A stretch of 64,000 nucleotides of DNA from Catellatospora methionotrophica (GTDB lineage Bacteria > Actinomycetota > Actinomycetes > Mycobacteriales > Micromonosporaceae): positions 1,488,001-1,552,000 of the forward strand of contig NZ_JAAOTJ010000001.1 of the NCBI RefSeq assembly GCF_011297335.1, given 5' to 3'. How positions within the stretch are numbered: position 1 is the stretch's first letter; each line of letters opens with the position of its first letter. The notes beneath the pieces were generated by a model that ran no database searches, was not told where the DNA came from, and saw only the letters and a list, made by a program, of their open reading frames with translations. A program made the position numbers and the translations under genes. Of this stretch, positions 7,638-17,729 are shown piece after piece.

Positions 7638-8552
7638 TCAGACGCCCTTGCTGAAGGTGTCGCACTGGCGGCCGTCGCCGCTGCTGAAGCCGTTGTTGAA
7701 CCAGTCTTTGCGCTGCTTGGCGGTGCCGTGGGTGAACTTCGACTCGTCGATCGGGCTGCCCGACTTCTCCTGGATCTTGTCGTCGCCGATCGCGGCGGCC
7801 GCTTCGAGGGCCTGGTCGATGTCCTGCTGAGTGACCGACTTGAAGATCGCGGTGCCCTTGGCGTCCTTGGTCTCGGTGGCGTGCTTGGCCCACACCCCGG
7901 CCAGGCAGTCGGCCTGCAGTTCCAGCTTCACCGACAGCGCGTTCGCGCCGGACGGGTCACGCTCGGACTGGCGCTGCACGTCGGCCGAGATGCCGAGCAG
8001 GTTCTGCAGGTGGTGGCCGTACTCGTGGGCCAGCACGTACGGCTGGGCGAACTGGCCGTCGGCGCCGAAGCGGGTGGCCAGCTCCTCGTAGAACGACAGG
8101 TCGATGTACACCAGCTTGTCCGGCGGGCAGTAGAACGGGCCGACGCCACTGTCGGCCGCGCCGCAGGCGGTGTTCACGGACTGCGAGAAGAACACCGTGT
8201 CGGTCTGCTCGTAGGGCTTGCCGAACGTCTGCGGCAGCGCGTCGCGCCAGTACGCCTGGATGGAGTTGATGTAGAGAGCGTTGCGGCACTCGGCCTTGTC
8301 CAGGCGGTCCGGGTTCGCCGTCGAGCAGGTCTCGTTCACGCCCGGACCGCCGTCGTCGCCGCCGCCGAACATCTGCGGGCCGAGGAACGTGCCGACCAGC
8401 GCCAGCCCGATCACGATGAGCGTGCCGACGATGCCGCCGCCCATCGGGATCGGGATGCCGCCGAGCCCGCCGCCGCCGACGCGACCGCCCCCGGATCCCC
8501 GGGCGTCGGTCACCTGGCTGGTATCGATGTCCGCGTTCTCATTGAGGGTCAT
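7638..8552 (-). CDS. Membrane-anchored neutral zinc metallopeptidase (YpfJ-like)
   Basis: The 304-residue protein has a glycine-rich cytoplasmic lead, one membrane helix (GIVGTLIVIGLALVGTFLG, about residues 40-58), then a soluble domain with the zinc-binding HEYGHH motif (about residues 176-181) and a downstream ELQADCLAGVWA helix that supplies the third ligand region. This matches the neutral zinc metallopeptidase family of YpfJ, whose substrates are unknown. ATG at 8552 gives a natural start; a further upstream start would overlap the neighbouring region. Followed by a hairpin terminator. Confidence 0.88.
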   Translation of the reverse strand: MTLNENADIDTSQVTDARGSGGGRVGGGGLGGIPIPMGGGIVGTLIVIGLALVGTFLGPQMFGGGDDGGPGVNETCSTANPDRLDKAECRNALYINSIQAYWRDALPQTFGKPYEQTDTVFFSQSVNTACGAADSGVGPFYCPPDKLVYIDLSFYEELATRFGADGQFAQPYVLAHEYGHHLQNLLGISADVQRQSERDPSGANALSVKLELQADCLAGVWAKHATETKDAKGTAIFKSVTQQDIDQALEAAAAIGDDKIQEKSGSPIDESKFTHGTAKQRKDWFNNGFSSGDGRQCDTFSKGV

Positions 8553-8582
8553 GGCGCGGCGATACCCCGCGCCGGTCACCCG

Positions 8583-10244
8583 TTAACCGCTGAACTCCTT
8601 CATCGATACCCGGCACACCGGCTCGCCCTCGACCACGACCGCGTGCACCTCCCGGTAGCCGGGACCGGCCTCCTTCGTGGTGATCCGGAAGAACGGGTCG
8701 CCGTCGCCGACGGAGGCGAAGTTGTCCGGCAGGTCGACCTCGGCCAGCGAGTTCCACTGGTGCTCGTCGCGGAACGTCGGGGCGGCGTCGTCGGTGAACT
8801 GCCGGTAGTTCTCCCCCAGCCAGACGGCCGCGGCGCGGGTGCAGGAGCCGTAGTAGGTGCTCTCGTAGTCGTGGCGGGCCGAGGCGTAGCCGCCGACGAG
8901 CGGGCTGAAGTAGGAGTACTCGTACGGGTAGATGCGGGCGGAGGCGTACAGGGCCTCGCCCTGGCCGAGCACGGCCGCGCCGATGAGCGCCCAGGCCAGC
9001 GCCGTGCGCCCGGAGTCGAACGACTCCCGGGCCCAGCGCACCAGCAGCACCGCCGCGAGCACGATCATGCCGGGCGCGACGAACAGGAACTGGCGCAGGC
9101 TGTTGTACAGCGTCGAGTGCGCGCCGATGATCAGCGCGAGCGGCAGCAGGATGTACGCCCCGACGAGCAGCATCCGCCCGTCCAGCCGCTGCCGCCGGAC
9201 CAGCGCCACGACGGCGGCGACCGCGGCGGCCACGGTCAGCGCGACCACGGGCAGCGGCGAGCCGATGACCAGCCACCAGGGGGCGTAGTACCAGGGCAGC
9301 TGGGTGGACCGGACCATCTCGCCGCCGAACAGGATCTCGTTGTCCCAGTCGTACTTCGCCATCGACTCGACCGACGACATCAGGCCGTCGGTCGGGTTGG
9401 TCAGCAGGAACGGCCAGAACAGCGACATCACCAGGTATGCCGTGGTGCCGATGGCGAGAATCGCGGTGAGCTGGTTGGTCAGCTCGGTACGCAGCTCGCG
9501 CCCGCGCAGCCGGTGGCCGCGCCGGACCCAGAACCCGAGGCCGACCAGCCCCAGCAGCCCGAACCAGAGCAGCGCGTTGACCCGGATCGAACCGGCGAAG
9601 CCGATCGCCGCGCCGATCCCGGCCAGCTCCAGCACCTCGAACCGGCGGTTCGGCTCGGACCAGCGGCGCATCAGCCGCAGCACCAGCCACAGCACCAGCA
9701 CCATCGCCGCGGCCAGCGGGATGTCCTTGGAGTTGTTCATCATCTGGCCGGTGTAGCGGGGGTACAGCGCCAGCCCGACGGCGGCGGCCAGGCCCGCCCA
9801 CGCGCCGAGCCGCCCGCGCCCGGCCAGCTCGCGCGCCGCCAGCGCGGTGACCAGCATGCCGAGCACGCCGAACAACCCGCAGACGATGGTGCGTGTGGTC
9901 CAGATCTCACCTGACAGGTGCTGGAAGAACGCCACGATCAGCTCGAACCCGGCGCCGTGCTGGGGCATGTAGATGTAGTCCGGGAAGTCGAGGAACGAGC
10001 GGTCGGCGGTGCCGGACAGGTAGAACTTCAGCACCCGGGCGCCGTAGTCGTCCTGCATGTACTCGTCGTAGGTGCGGCCGTGGAAGCGGCCCTGCGCGAC
10101 GGTGAACCAGGCCATCACCAGCAGCAGGGCACCCAGCAGCAGGTGCGGCAGCCGCTCGCGCCACCACGGGGCGGCAGGCGGGGCGGCGGGCTCTGGGGCG
10201 TCGTCCGGGCTCGCGGTCACCGGCTCGACGTCGACATCGGACAC
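8583..10244 (-). CDS. Polytopic membrane glycosyltransferase (GT39/ArnT-like fold)
   Basis: The 553-residue protein has a short acidic-proline N-terminus, then about eleven membrane helices and a C-terminal extracytoplasmic domain. After the first helix comes RTYDEYMQDDYGARV, an acidic DE pair in the first external loop as in GT39/GT83 lipid-linked sugar transferases. It would transfer a sugar from a polyprenyl carrier to a cell-envelope acceptor. The GTG at 10244 is chosen because CAGGAG lies 6 nt upstream; the frame upstream lacks a signal. It stands 30 bp upstream of the metallopeptidase gene on the same strand. Confidence 0.7.
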   Translation of the reverse strand: MSDVDVEPVTASPDDAPEPAAPPAAPWWRERLPHLLLGALLLVMAWFTVAQGRFHGRTYDEYMQDDYGARVLKFYLSGTADRSFLDFPDYIYMPQHGAGFELIVAFFQHLSGEIWTTRTIVCGLFGVLGMLVTALAARELAGRGRLGAWAGLAAAVGLALYPRYTGQMMNNSKDIPLAAAMVLVLWLVLRLMRRWSEPNRRFEVLELAGIGAAIGFAGSIRVNALLWFGLLGLVGLGFWVRRGHRLRGRELRTELTNQLTAILAIGTTAYLVMSLFWPFLLTNPTDGLMSSVESMAKYDWDNEILFGGEMVRSTQLPWYYAPWWLVIGSPLPVVALTVAAAVAAVVALVRRQRLDGRMLLVGAYILLPLALIIGAHSTLYNSLRQFLFVAPGMIVLAAVLLVRWARESFDSGRTALAWALIGAAVLGQGEALYASARIYPYEYSYFSPLVGGYASARHDYESTYYGSCTRAAAVWLGENYRQFTDDAAPTFRDEHQWNSLAEVDLPDNFASVGDGDPFFRITTKEAGPGYREVHAVVVEGEPVCRVSMKEFSG

Positions 10245-10457
10245 GAACTGCTCCTGAGGTATGGGAACGGGCGGGCCGGTCAGCGCCAGGCCCCCGGCGT
10301 GCGGGAACCGCGTCGCCCGGATCGACGGGATTGCCCACCGCAAGATTGTCGCCCAGCCCGCCGCCGAGCACCAGCCGCACGGGCGAGCGTCCCCCGCCCC
10401 GCCGCACCACGAGCAGCGGCGCTGCTCACGTGCGGGCGCCACGCGCAGCCACGCTGC

Positions 10458-11420
10458 TCAGTGAGGCAGTGCTCCGCCGAGCAGCCGGACCGTGAAGGCG
10501 CCGGGCTCGCGCTGCAGGGAGACGTACGCGCAGACCTGGTGGGCCAGCCACATGCCCCACCCGCCGGGGGCGCGGCCGGGCATCAGCCCGACGAACGGGT
10601 CCGCCGGGCCGGTGCCGCCATCGGTCACGGTCACCACGATGCGGCCCGGGGACGCCCACAGCCGCAGCCGCACCGGCGGGCCGCCGTACAGCAGCGCGTT
10701 GGTGACCGTCTCGGTGGTCGCCAGCATCAGGCCGCTGAGATCGTCCTCGGCCAGGGCCGCGGTCGCCTGCACGGCCGCGAGCGCCCCGCGGGCCTGCGCG
10801 GTCGTCGGGTCGCCCAGTTCGATCGCGGGCGCGGTGTCCTCCAGCGGGTCACGCCAGGACGCGACCCCGGCGACCGCCGCGGACGGGTCGCCGTAGGCGA
10901 GGTTGGCGTGGTGGCCCCGCGGCGTCGCGATGTGCGCGTGGGTACGCCGTACGTGGTCGAGCACGTCGTCGGGCGCGGTCCGGGTGTCGTACGGGCACAG
11001 CCCCCACATCGGGAAGTCGTCGTACGCGTGGTTCACGGCGGCCTCGTAGCGCGCCCACCACTCCCACGGCACGCCCGTGCCCGGATGCGGCACGTCGCCG
11101 GTGACCCGGATCTGGGCCGCCCCGGCCGCGACGTACGAGGTCATCAGCTCGCGGTAGCGCTTGATCGCCAGCGCCGGGCGGCGGTACTGGTCGTCGCCCC
11201 GGACGAAGGTCACGCCACTGTCGCGGCCCATCGCGTCGCGGACCAGGCGTTCCCGGGGCTCGTCGAACACGGCCAGCGTGGGCTCGCTCGCGGCGACGCC
11301 GTCGGCGAGGAAGGGCACGACGACGGAGAGGAACTCGTCGTCGGAGGCGTAGAAGGCAGTCTCGTGGAAGAAGCCGCGGTGGTCTGCCGCCGCGCCCGTT
11401 CTCACGGCCCCTGCTTCCAC
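10458..11420 (-). CDS. MEDS-domain sensor with HATPase (anti-sigma/RsbW-like kinase)
   Basis: The 320-residue protein joins an N-terminal MEDS (DcmR-type sensory) domain (about residues 10-190, GFFHETAFYASDDEFLSVVV opening) to a C-terminal GHKL ATPase (about 200-320) with the N-box LMLATTETVTNALLYGG and the G-box GGWGMWLAHQVC. Such proteins phosphorylate or hold STAS anti-anti-sigma partners; the STAS gene just upstream is the evident partner. Start: GTG at 11420, with AGGGAG 8 nt upstream; GTGs at 11438 and 11447 are alternatives. Confidence 0.8.
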   Translation of the reverse strand: MEAGAVRTGAAADHRGFFHETAFYASDDEFLSVVVPFLADGVAASEPTLAVFDEPRERLVRDAMGRDSGVTFVRGDDQYRRPALAIKRYRELMTSYVAAGAAQIRVTGDVPHPGTGVPWEWWARYEAAVNHAYDDFPMWGLCPYDTRTAPDDVLDHVRRTHAHIATPRGHHANLAYGDPSAAVAGVASWRDPLEDTAPAIELGDPTTAQARGALAAVQATAALAEDDLSGLMLATTETVTNALLYGGPPVRLRLWASPGRIVVTVTDGGTGPADPFVGLMPGRAPGGWGMWLAHQVCAYVSLQREPGAFTVRLLGGALPH

Positions 11421-11523
11421 ATGCTCGACTCCCTGCACGTCAGGCACGTACCCATGACGCGTGCGCCCAACCTAGCACAGGCATGTGAGCCTGCTTCCGG
11501 TTCGCCCACCAGGGGGAACGGCC

Positions 11524-11859
11524 TCAGCTGAGCGGTTCGCCGCACAGGTGCGCGTAGACCCCGGCGACCTGCAGCACCCGCAGCGCCATCCCGGCCGTGT
11601 TGACCAGGCGCAGGCCGCGTCCCGCGCTGACCGCGTCGTTACGGGCCCGGACGAACGCCCTGATACCGGACGAGTCGATGAAGGTCACCTCGGTCATGTC
11701 CACCTCGACGGCCAGACCCGGGTGCTCGGCCGCCGCCGTGGCCAGCCAGCCGAGCAGGTCGTCGGCGACGGCCAGGTCGACCTCACCGGCCAGCGCCACG
11801 CGCACCACGCCGCCGGTGGCGAGGACGTGGTGGCTCAGCTGGGGTGGTGGCACGCTCAC
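11524..11859 (-). CDS. STAS-domain anti-anti-sigma factor
   Basis: The 111-residue protein is a single STAS domain: VRVALAGEVDLAVADDLL, then VEVDMTEVTFIDSSGIRAFV with the conserved phosphorylatable serine in DSSG. It should bind the MEDS-HATPase protein encoded downstream on the same strand and so free a sigma factor when unphosphorylated. The GTG start lacks a ribosome binding site, and a -10-like TACAAA lies about 7 nt before it, so translation is probably leaderless. Confidence 0.85.
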   Translation of the reverse strand: MSVPPPQLSHHVLATGGVVRVALAGEVDLAVADDLLGWLATAAAEHPGLAVEVDMTEVTFIDSSGIRAFVRARNDAVSAGRGLRLVNTAGMALRVLQVAGVYAHLCGEPLS

Positions 11860-11904
11860 GCGAAAGTTTGTAGCACACCTTACCGGCGGGGCGCTCCTGC
11901 CGGG

Positions 11905-13905
11905 TCACCCGCCGACGTGGATGCCGGGCCGCCGGGCGGGGTCGGCGTCGCGCTCACGCAGGATCTCCCGGACCACCGGCGGGGTGTCGCCACGGCCGAG
12001 GAACAGGTAGCGCAGCAGGTGTGTCAGCGGCGAGCCCTCCGACCACTCGAAGTAGCAGTGCGGGCGTACGCCGGTGGTGTCGCGCAGCGCGAGCAGGATC
12101 GCGGCGATGGCGTTCGGCGCGGCCGGAGCCGACGCCCGCAGCACCCGGTAGGCGCCGATCTGTACGCCCTTGACCTGCAGCACGTCGGCGAACATCGACG
12201 GGTCGACCACCTCGATCTCCAGGAACAGCACGTCGGCGGCCCCCGGCACGGGGTTCATGCCGCGCTGCTCGCGCTCCTTGGCGGAGTACTCGGCGACGTC
12301 GCCCGCCTGGCGGCGGTTGGCGATCAGGTTGAGCTGCCCGTCGTGGGCGATCGAGTCGGTGACGTACTGACGGGCGCGGGTGTCGAACTCGATGTGCTTG
12401 ACGCGCAGCTCGGTCGTCCGGGCGGCCCGCGAGATCAGGGAGATCACGACGATCGCGAGGATGAACAGGGCCGAGATGGCGATGCCGTCCGGCTTCTCCC
12501 GGATGTTCTCCCCCAGCGCGTACACCAGCACGAGCGTGAGCACCGCGAACCCGGCCGAGGCCAGCTTGCGGCGGTAGCGGATGGCCGAGATGGTGACCGC
12601 GACACTGCCGGAGACCATCATCGCCAGGATGCCGGTGGCGTACGCCCCGGCCTGCGCCTCCACGTCCGCGCCGAAGGCGATCGTCACGCCCACGCAGACG
12701 ACCGTGTAGACCAGCACCACCGGCCGGACCGCGCGGGCCCACTCCGGCGCCATGCCGTAGGACGGCAGGTAGCGGGGCACGATGTTGACCAGTCCCGCCA
12801 TCGCCGACGCCCCCGCGAACCACAGGATCAGGATCGTGCTGATGTCGTAGACGGTGCCGAAGCCCTCGCCCAGGTGCTCGTGCGCGAGGTAGGCCAGCGC
12901 CCGGCCGTTGGCGGGCCCGCCGGGCTGGAACGCGGCCGCCGGGATCAGCACCGTGGTCACGAAGCTGGTGAGCAGCAGGTACACCGACATGATCAGAGCG
13001 GCGACGGTGAGCAGCTTGCGGGTGTTGCGGACCCGCGACGCCATGCGGGCGCGGCCGTCCTCGCCGGCGGCGGCGACCAGGGGCATCATGCTCACGCCGG
13101 TCTCGAAGCCGGACAGGCCCAGCACGAGCAGCGGGAACGCCAGCACCGCCGGGCCGAGCATGCCGCCGAAGCCCCGCCCGCCGGTGGTCAGCGCATCGGT
13201 CCAGGACGACCACGCGCCGGGCGTGGTGAACACCTCGACCAGGCCGTACACCGCGATGATCGCGTTGAGGCCGAGGAACACCGCGACCAGCGGGATCGCG
13301 ACGCCGACGGCCTCGCTGAAGCCGAGCAGGAACACCCCGCCCAGGATCAGCAGCAGGACCACGGTGATGGTGACCGCGTGGCCCTCCAGGAAGTGCGGGG
13401 CGAGCGGGTTCTCCAGCAGGTGCACGGAGGCGTCGGCGGCCGACAGGGTGATCGTGATGATCCACGAGGTGGCCACGAACCCGAGCAGGACCAGCACGAA
13501 CGCCTTGCCCCGCCAGAACGGCAGCAGGTCCTCCAGCATCGCGACCGAGCCCTGCCCGTGCGGGCTCTCCTTGGCCACCCGCCGGTACATCGGCAGCATG
13601 CCCAGCAGCGTCAGCGCCACGATCAGCAGCGTCGCCAGCGGGGACAGCGCCCCGGCGGCGGTCGCCGCGATCGCGGGCAGATACGCCAGGGTGGAGAAGT
13701 AGTCGACGCCGGTCAGGCACATCACCTTCCACCAGGACTGTGGCTTGGCGTGGCTCTCGTCGGCCTCGGGGCCGACCGGCTGCACCCGGTGCTCCAGCAG
13801 CCAGCCGCCGAGCCGCCCGGCGGGCGCGTGCGCCCCCTCGGGGCTGTCGACGACGGCGGGAACGGCGTACTCGACGGCCTTGCCGGTGGCGGTGTCGCTG
13901 CTCAT
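11905..13905 (-). CDS. APC-superfamily amino-acid permease
   Basis: The 666-residue membrane protein has about twelve helices. After a cytoplasmic lead (~70 residues) the first helix region reads [20 protein letters not shown], the unwound TM1 of APC-fold transporters, and a long hydrophilic C-terminal domain of about 170 residues follows the last helix. It probably imports amino acids with protons. ATG at 13905 is preferred to the longer open frame because it gives the typical start MSSDTATGK. Divergent from the lipoprotein gene. A potassium (KUP) transporter is less likely. Confidence 0.8.
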   Translation of the reverse strand: MSSDTATGKAVEYAVPAVVDSPEGAHAPAGRLGGWLLEHRVQPVGPEADESHAKPQSWWKVMCLTGVDYFSTLAYLPAIAATAAGALSPLATLLIVALTLLGMLPMYRRVAKESPHGQGSVAMLEDLLPFWRGKAFVLVLLGFVATSWIITITLSAADASVHLLENPLAPHFLEGHAVTITVVLLLILGGVFLLGFSEAVGVAIPLVAVFLGLNAIIAVYGLVEVFTTPGAWSSWTDALTTGGRGFGGMLGPAVLAFPLLVLGLSGFETGVSMMPLVAAAGEDGRARMASRVRNTRKLLTVAALIMSVYLLLTSFVTTVLIPAAAFQPGGPANGRALAYLAHEHLGEGFGTVYDISTILILWFAGASAMAGLVNIVPRYLPSYGMAPEWARAVRPVVLVYTVVCVGVTIAFGADVEAQAGAYATGILAMMVSGSVAVTISAIRYRRKLASAGFAVLTLVLVYALGENIREKPDGIAISALFILAIVVISLISRAARTTELRVKHIEFDTRARQYVTDSIAHDGQLNLIANRRQAGDVAEYSAKEREQRGMNPVPGAADVLFLEIEVVDPSMFADVLQVKGVQIGAYRVLRASAPAAPNAIAAILLALRDTTGVRPHCYFEWSEGSPLTHLLRYLFLGRGDTPPVVREILRERDADPARRPGIHVGG

Positions 13906-14114
13906 GACTTCGGATACCCCAGTGAACGAACCTGACTCGCGAACAGGCCACACCCTAGGCCGACCCGTCACGCCCCACGCACCCGGTACACCGCCGTTCA
14001 AGATCGCTCGACGCACTGCTGTCGGGCTCGCGACGACGCGTCGTCCGGGTGGCCCCGCCGCCCCTATCGTGCAGTGGCCCCACCTCGTATCCCGTTGCCG
14101 CAGAAGGACCACCC

Positions 14115-14759
14115 ATGCCGCTCCACCCCCGCCGCGCCGCCCTGCTGCTGATCCCGATCCTCGCCCTGACCGGGGCGGCGTCGGCCTGCAAGTCCGGCGG
14201 CGACGCCCCGTCGGCCGCGCCGAGCGCCGTCACCGTGCTGACCCCGTCGCCGGAGGCCCCGGCCAGCGCCGCGCCCCCGGCCGTGCCCACGCCCACCTGC
14301 GCCGAGGTCAAGGACGCCATGGTGCGCGGCCTGATCGACCCGTACTACGCCTTCGGCAAGGACGGCGCGCCGCTGACCGAGGGCATGTTCTCCGGCGAGG
14401 ACGGCCTGGTCCTGGCGGTGCAGAAGCCGTGCGCGACCGGCGACCTGGGCGGCGAGATCGGCACCGTCACCGTCGGCACGATCATGAGCAGCATCGTCGA
14501 CACCACCGGCCGCTACTGGGGCGTCATGCTGTGCGCCAAGCCGGAGGACCGGGCGCAGTGCGTGGTGCACTTCGTGCTCGGCGACCGCGACCCGATCGAG
14601 TCGGTCAGCGTCGCCGACCGGAAGCTCACCCTGGTCTACCTGACCCGCCCGGCCGACGCCGGATCCGCCGTGGTCAGCGTCAAGCGCACCGCCGTGTACG
14701 CCGTCGACGGCTCCATCCTCAAGGAGCAGTCCCACACCGACGAGCCGTACACGCCGTGA
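14115..14759 (+). CDS. Putative secreted lipoprotein, unknown function
   Basis: The 214-residue product has a lipoprotein signal peptide ([20 protein letters not shown]), a Ser/Ala/Pro-rich linker, then a ~140-residue beta-rich domain with paired cysteines ([27 protein letters not shown]). AGAAGGA precedes the ATG by 6 nt. No family recognised. It ends just before a strong hairpin shared with the convergent NRPS operon. Confidence 0.7.
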   Translation: MPLHPRRAALLLIPILALTGAASACKSGGDAPSAAPSAVTVLTPSPEAPASAAPPAVPTPTCAEVKDAMVRGLIDPYYAFGKDGAPLTEGMFSGEDGLVLAVQKPCATGDLGGEIGTVTVGTIMSSIVDTTGRYWGVMLCAKPEDRAQCVVHFVLGDRDPIESVSVADRKLTLVYLTRPADAGSAVVSVKRTAVYAVDGSILKEQSHTDEPYTP

Positions 14760-14763
14760 CCGC

Positions 14764-14803
14764 CGCCTGGCAGGTCCCGCGTCGTCACGGGACCTGCCAG
14801 GCG
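14764..14803. terminator. Bidirectional 16-bp hairpin between lipoprotein and NRPS genes
   Basis: A perfect 16-bp inverted repeat (arm CGCCTGGCAGGTCCCG) around an 8-nt loop lies between two convergent stop codons (14759 and 14805). It is positioned to end transcription from both sides. Confidence 0.85.
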
Positions 14804-14804
14804 A

Positions 14805-17729
14805 TCACCGGTCCGCGGCGGCGACGATGCCGTTGATGGTCGGGGTGTCGAAGAAGACGTGCAGCGGCAGGTCGACGCCGAGCCTGCGGCGCAGCCGGGC
14901 CGCGATCTTCGTGACGGTCAGCGAGTGCCCGCCAAGGTCGAACAGGTCGTCGTCGGGCCCGATCTCGCCGTGCCCGAGCACCTCCCGCCAGATCTCGTAC
15001 ACCTGCAGGGCCAGTCCGGTGTAGGGCCGCTCCGGCGCCTGCGGCACCAGCGGCGCGCCGGTCAGCCCCACGAGCGCGGCCCGGTCGAGTTTGCCGTTGG
15101 CGTTGCGCGGCAACTGCTCGACCAGGGTGAACACCGACGGCACCAGGTATCCGGGCAGCCCGGCCGCCAGCTTCTCGCGCAACCGGACCGGGTCGGGCGC
15201 GCCGACGACGTACGCGACCAGCGCGTCCCCGTCCGGCGACGCGGTGACCGCCGCGTCCACGACCGACTCCGCCGCCCGCAGGTGCGCCTCGACCTCCCCC
15301 GGCTCGATCCGGTGCCCGCGCACCTTCAGCTGGTCGTCGGCCCGCCCGTGGAACTCCAGTGCCCCGTCGGGCAGCCGCCGCACCCGGTCTCCGGTGCGGT
15401 ACAGCCGCCCCCACGCCGTGTCCACGAACCGCTGCGCGGTCAGCTCGGGGCGCCCCAGGTATCCGCGGGCGACCCCGGACCCGCCCAGGCACAGCTCCCC
15501 GACGACGCCGTGCGGCACCGGCCGCAGGGCCGCGTCCAGCACGTACGCCGTCGTGTTGGCCAGCGGGCGGCCGATGGTCACCTGGCCGTCCCCGGTCAGG
15601 TCGGCGGCGGTGGACCACACCGTCGTCTCCGTCGGGCCGTACAGGTTGACCAGCCGCCGGGTCCGTGACCGCAGTTCGGCTGCCAGCGGCGCGGGTAGTG
15701 CCTCGGCCCCGCAGACCGCGACGACGCCCGGCTCGGCGAATCCGGCGTCGAGCAGCCGCCGCCAGGTCGACGGTGTCAGGTGCGCGTGGGTGACCCCGGT
15801 CAGGCGCAGCAGTTTCAGCAGCAGCTCGCCGTCGCGCGCCTGGTCGGCGGTGGCCAGTACGACCGTGCCGCCGGTGACCAGCGGCAGCCACAACTCCGGC
15901 ACCGACATGTCGAACGCCGCCGACGCCACCGCCAGCCACACGTCCCCGGGCCCGGTCGGCACGACCTCGGGCAGCGCGTGCAGCAGGTTCACCACCCCGC
16001 GATGCTCCACCGCCACACCCTTGGGCTGCCCGGTCGAGCCCGACGTGTAGATCACATAGCAGAGCCCGGGTTCGTGTCGCGCGGACGCGGCGGTCTCGAC
16101 CAGCACGGTCGCGCCGTCGGCGTCGGCGGTGAGCATCAGGGCGGGGCGGGCGTCGGCGAGCAGGCCCTCGCGGCGGGCCGCCGGGTGTTCGGGGTCGAGT
16201 GGCAGGTAGGCCGCGCCGGTGCGCAGCACGCCGAGCAGCGCGGGCAGCAGCCGTGACGTGCGGGGCAGGCACACCGCGACGAGGTCGCCGGGGCCGGTGC
16301 CGCGTTCGCGCAACTGGGCCGTGATCGCGGTGGCCTCCGCGTCGAGCTGGGCGTACGTCATCGCGCTGTCGGCGGCGACGACCGCGATGGCGTCCGGCCG
16401 GGCCGCGATCCGCGCGTCGACCAGCTCGTGCAGGGTCTGCGGCCCGGCGACGGCGCGGCTGGTGTCGTTCCACAGGGTGAGCAGGTCGTGTTCGGACGCG
16501 TCGAGGATGTCGAGGTCGTGCACGGGTGCGTCGGGACGGCCGGCGAAGCCGTCGAGCAGCGTGCGCAGGTGCCCACCGATCCGGGCCGCGTCGGCGGGGT
16601 CCAGGCGGGACGGGTCGACGTGCAGCAGGACGGGCAGTTCCGCGGCGCCGGGGTCGTCGAGCACCTGGACGTGCAGCGCGTTACGGGCCGCGTGGTGGTA
16701 TGCCGTCCACTCGACCCGCACGACCAGCCCGGCGAAGACCGGCGTGGGCCGGACCCGGCGGCGATAGCTGATCGACACGGGGGTGAGCGCGGCACGCGGA
16801 GCCAGTCCGGACACGGCCCGCGACAGCGGCACCGCGCGCAGCGGGTACGTGGCCCGCAGCCCCTGCCGCACCGCCGCGACCCGTTCGCGGACCGTCAGCG
16901 GGTCCGCCGGATCGGCCGCCGGGATGCCCACGGGCAGCTCGTTGACGTACAACCCGACCCGGTCGTGCGCGTCGGCGGCACGGGTCCCGAGGTCGACCCC
17001 GATCACCGGAACCGGGTCGCCATACCGGTCGAGCAGCGTCAGCAGCCCCGCGAGCACCACCTCGAACGCTGTCGCGCCCAGCTCGGCGGCGGCCGCCCGG
17101 ACCGTCGCCGCGTCCAGGTCCAGCGGCACGACCACGCCCGGCCGCGACCCGGCCGCCGTGGTCCCGCGCAGCCCCGGCAGGCTCGGCTCGCCCGGCGCGC
17201 GGTACACCCGCGCCCAGTGCTCGACGGCCTGCGCCAGCGGCTCCGGCGACACTGCCGCCTCGACCGGGCTCACCGCGGCCCGCTCCGTCGCGGAATACGC
17301 GGCCCCGAGGTCGGCGAGCAGGATCTCCTTGGACTCGCCGTCGAAGACCAGGTGGTGGGCGACGATCAGCAGCAGGTGGCGGTCAGGTCCGGCGGGCACC
17401 AGGTCGAACCGGATCAGCGGCCCGCTCACCAGGTCGAACGGGGCGACGGTGCGCTCCCGGACGAACGCCGCGAGATCATCCGGCGTCCCGCCGACCACCA
17501 GCGACGGCGCGTCGGCTGCCGGAGTCAGCAGCAATTCGCCGTCCAGCTCGGTGAACGTGCACGAGAGCACCGGGTGCCGGGCCACCGCCGCCGTGCACGC
17601 GTCCGCGAGCCGGGCCGGGTCGAGCGGGCCGTCGAGCCATACCGGCAGGGGCATGTGGTAGGCCGTGGCGGCCAGGCCGAGCCGTTCGGTCAGCCACATG
17701 CCGTGCTGGGCGGGGGTGGCGGTGCTCAT
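14805..17729 (-). CDS. NRPS module, C-A-T
   Basis: The 974-residue protein is one peptide-synthetase module: condensation domain (about 1-430, active HHLVFDG), adenylation domain (about 445-850; YVIYTSGSTGQPKGV, LYGPTETT, LYRTGDRVR, NANGKLDR) and a carrier domain (about 885-965; DLGGHSL, Ser for phosphopantetheine). By my manual alignment the A-domain pocket reads D-M-P-H-A-C-L-V-W-K, which I cannot match to an amino acid. No thioesterase, reductase or MbtH gene is present. Its ATG overlaps the stop of the A-T-C gene (ATGA), so it is cotranslated and last in the operon. Confidence 0.9.
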   Translation of the reverse strand: MSTATPAQHGMWLTERLGLAATAYHMPLPVWLDGPLDPARLADACTAAVARHPVLSCTFTELDGELLLTPAADAPSLVVGGTPDDLAAFVRERTVAPFDLVSGPLIRFDLVPAGPDRHLLLIVAHHLVFDGESKEILLADLGAAYSATERAAVSPVEAAVSPEPLAQAVEHWARVYRAPGEPSLPGLRGTTAAGSRPGVVVPLDLDAATVRAAAAELGATAFEVVLAGLLTLLDRYGDPVPVIGVDLGTRAADAHDRVGLYVNELPVGIPAADPADPLTVRERVAAVRQGLRATYPLRAVPLSRAVSGLAPRAALTPVSISYRRRVRPTPVFAGLVVRVEWTAYHHAARNALHVQVLDDPGAAELPVLLHVDPSRLDPADAARIGGHLRTLLDGFAGRPDAPVHDLDILDASEHDLLTLWNDTSRAVAGPQTLHELVDARIAARPDAIAVVAADSAMTYAQLDAEATAITAQLRERGTGPGDLVAVCLPRTSRLLPALLGVLRTGAAYLPLDPEHPAARREGLLADARPALMLTADADGATVLVETAASARHEPGLCYVIYTSGSTGQPKGVAVEHRGVVNLLHALPEVVPTGPGDVWLAVASAAFDMSVPELWLPLVTGGTVVLATADQARDGELLLKLLRLTGVTHAHLTPSTWRRLLDAGFAEPGVVAVCGAEALPAPLAAELRSRTRRLVNLYGPTETTVWSTAADLTGDGQVTIGRPLANTTAYVLDAALRPVPHGVVGELCLGGSGVARGYLGRPELTAQRFVDTAWGRLYRTGDRVRRLPDGALEFHGRADDQLKVRGHRIEPGEVEAHLRAAESVVDAAVTASPDGDALVAYVVGAPDPVRLREKLAAGLPGYLVPSVFTLVEQLPRNANGKLDRAALVGLTGAPLVPQAPERPYTGLALQVYEIWREVLGHGEIGPDDDLFDLGGHSLTVTKIAARLRRRLGVDLPLHVFFDTPTINGIVAAADR

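Noticed and set aside
13906-14114. A c-di-AMP (ydaO-type) riboswitch upstream of the permease
   Set aside because: I looked for its conserved blocks in this gap and saw none.
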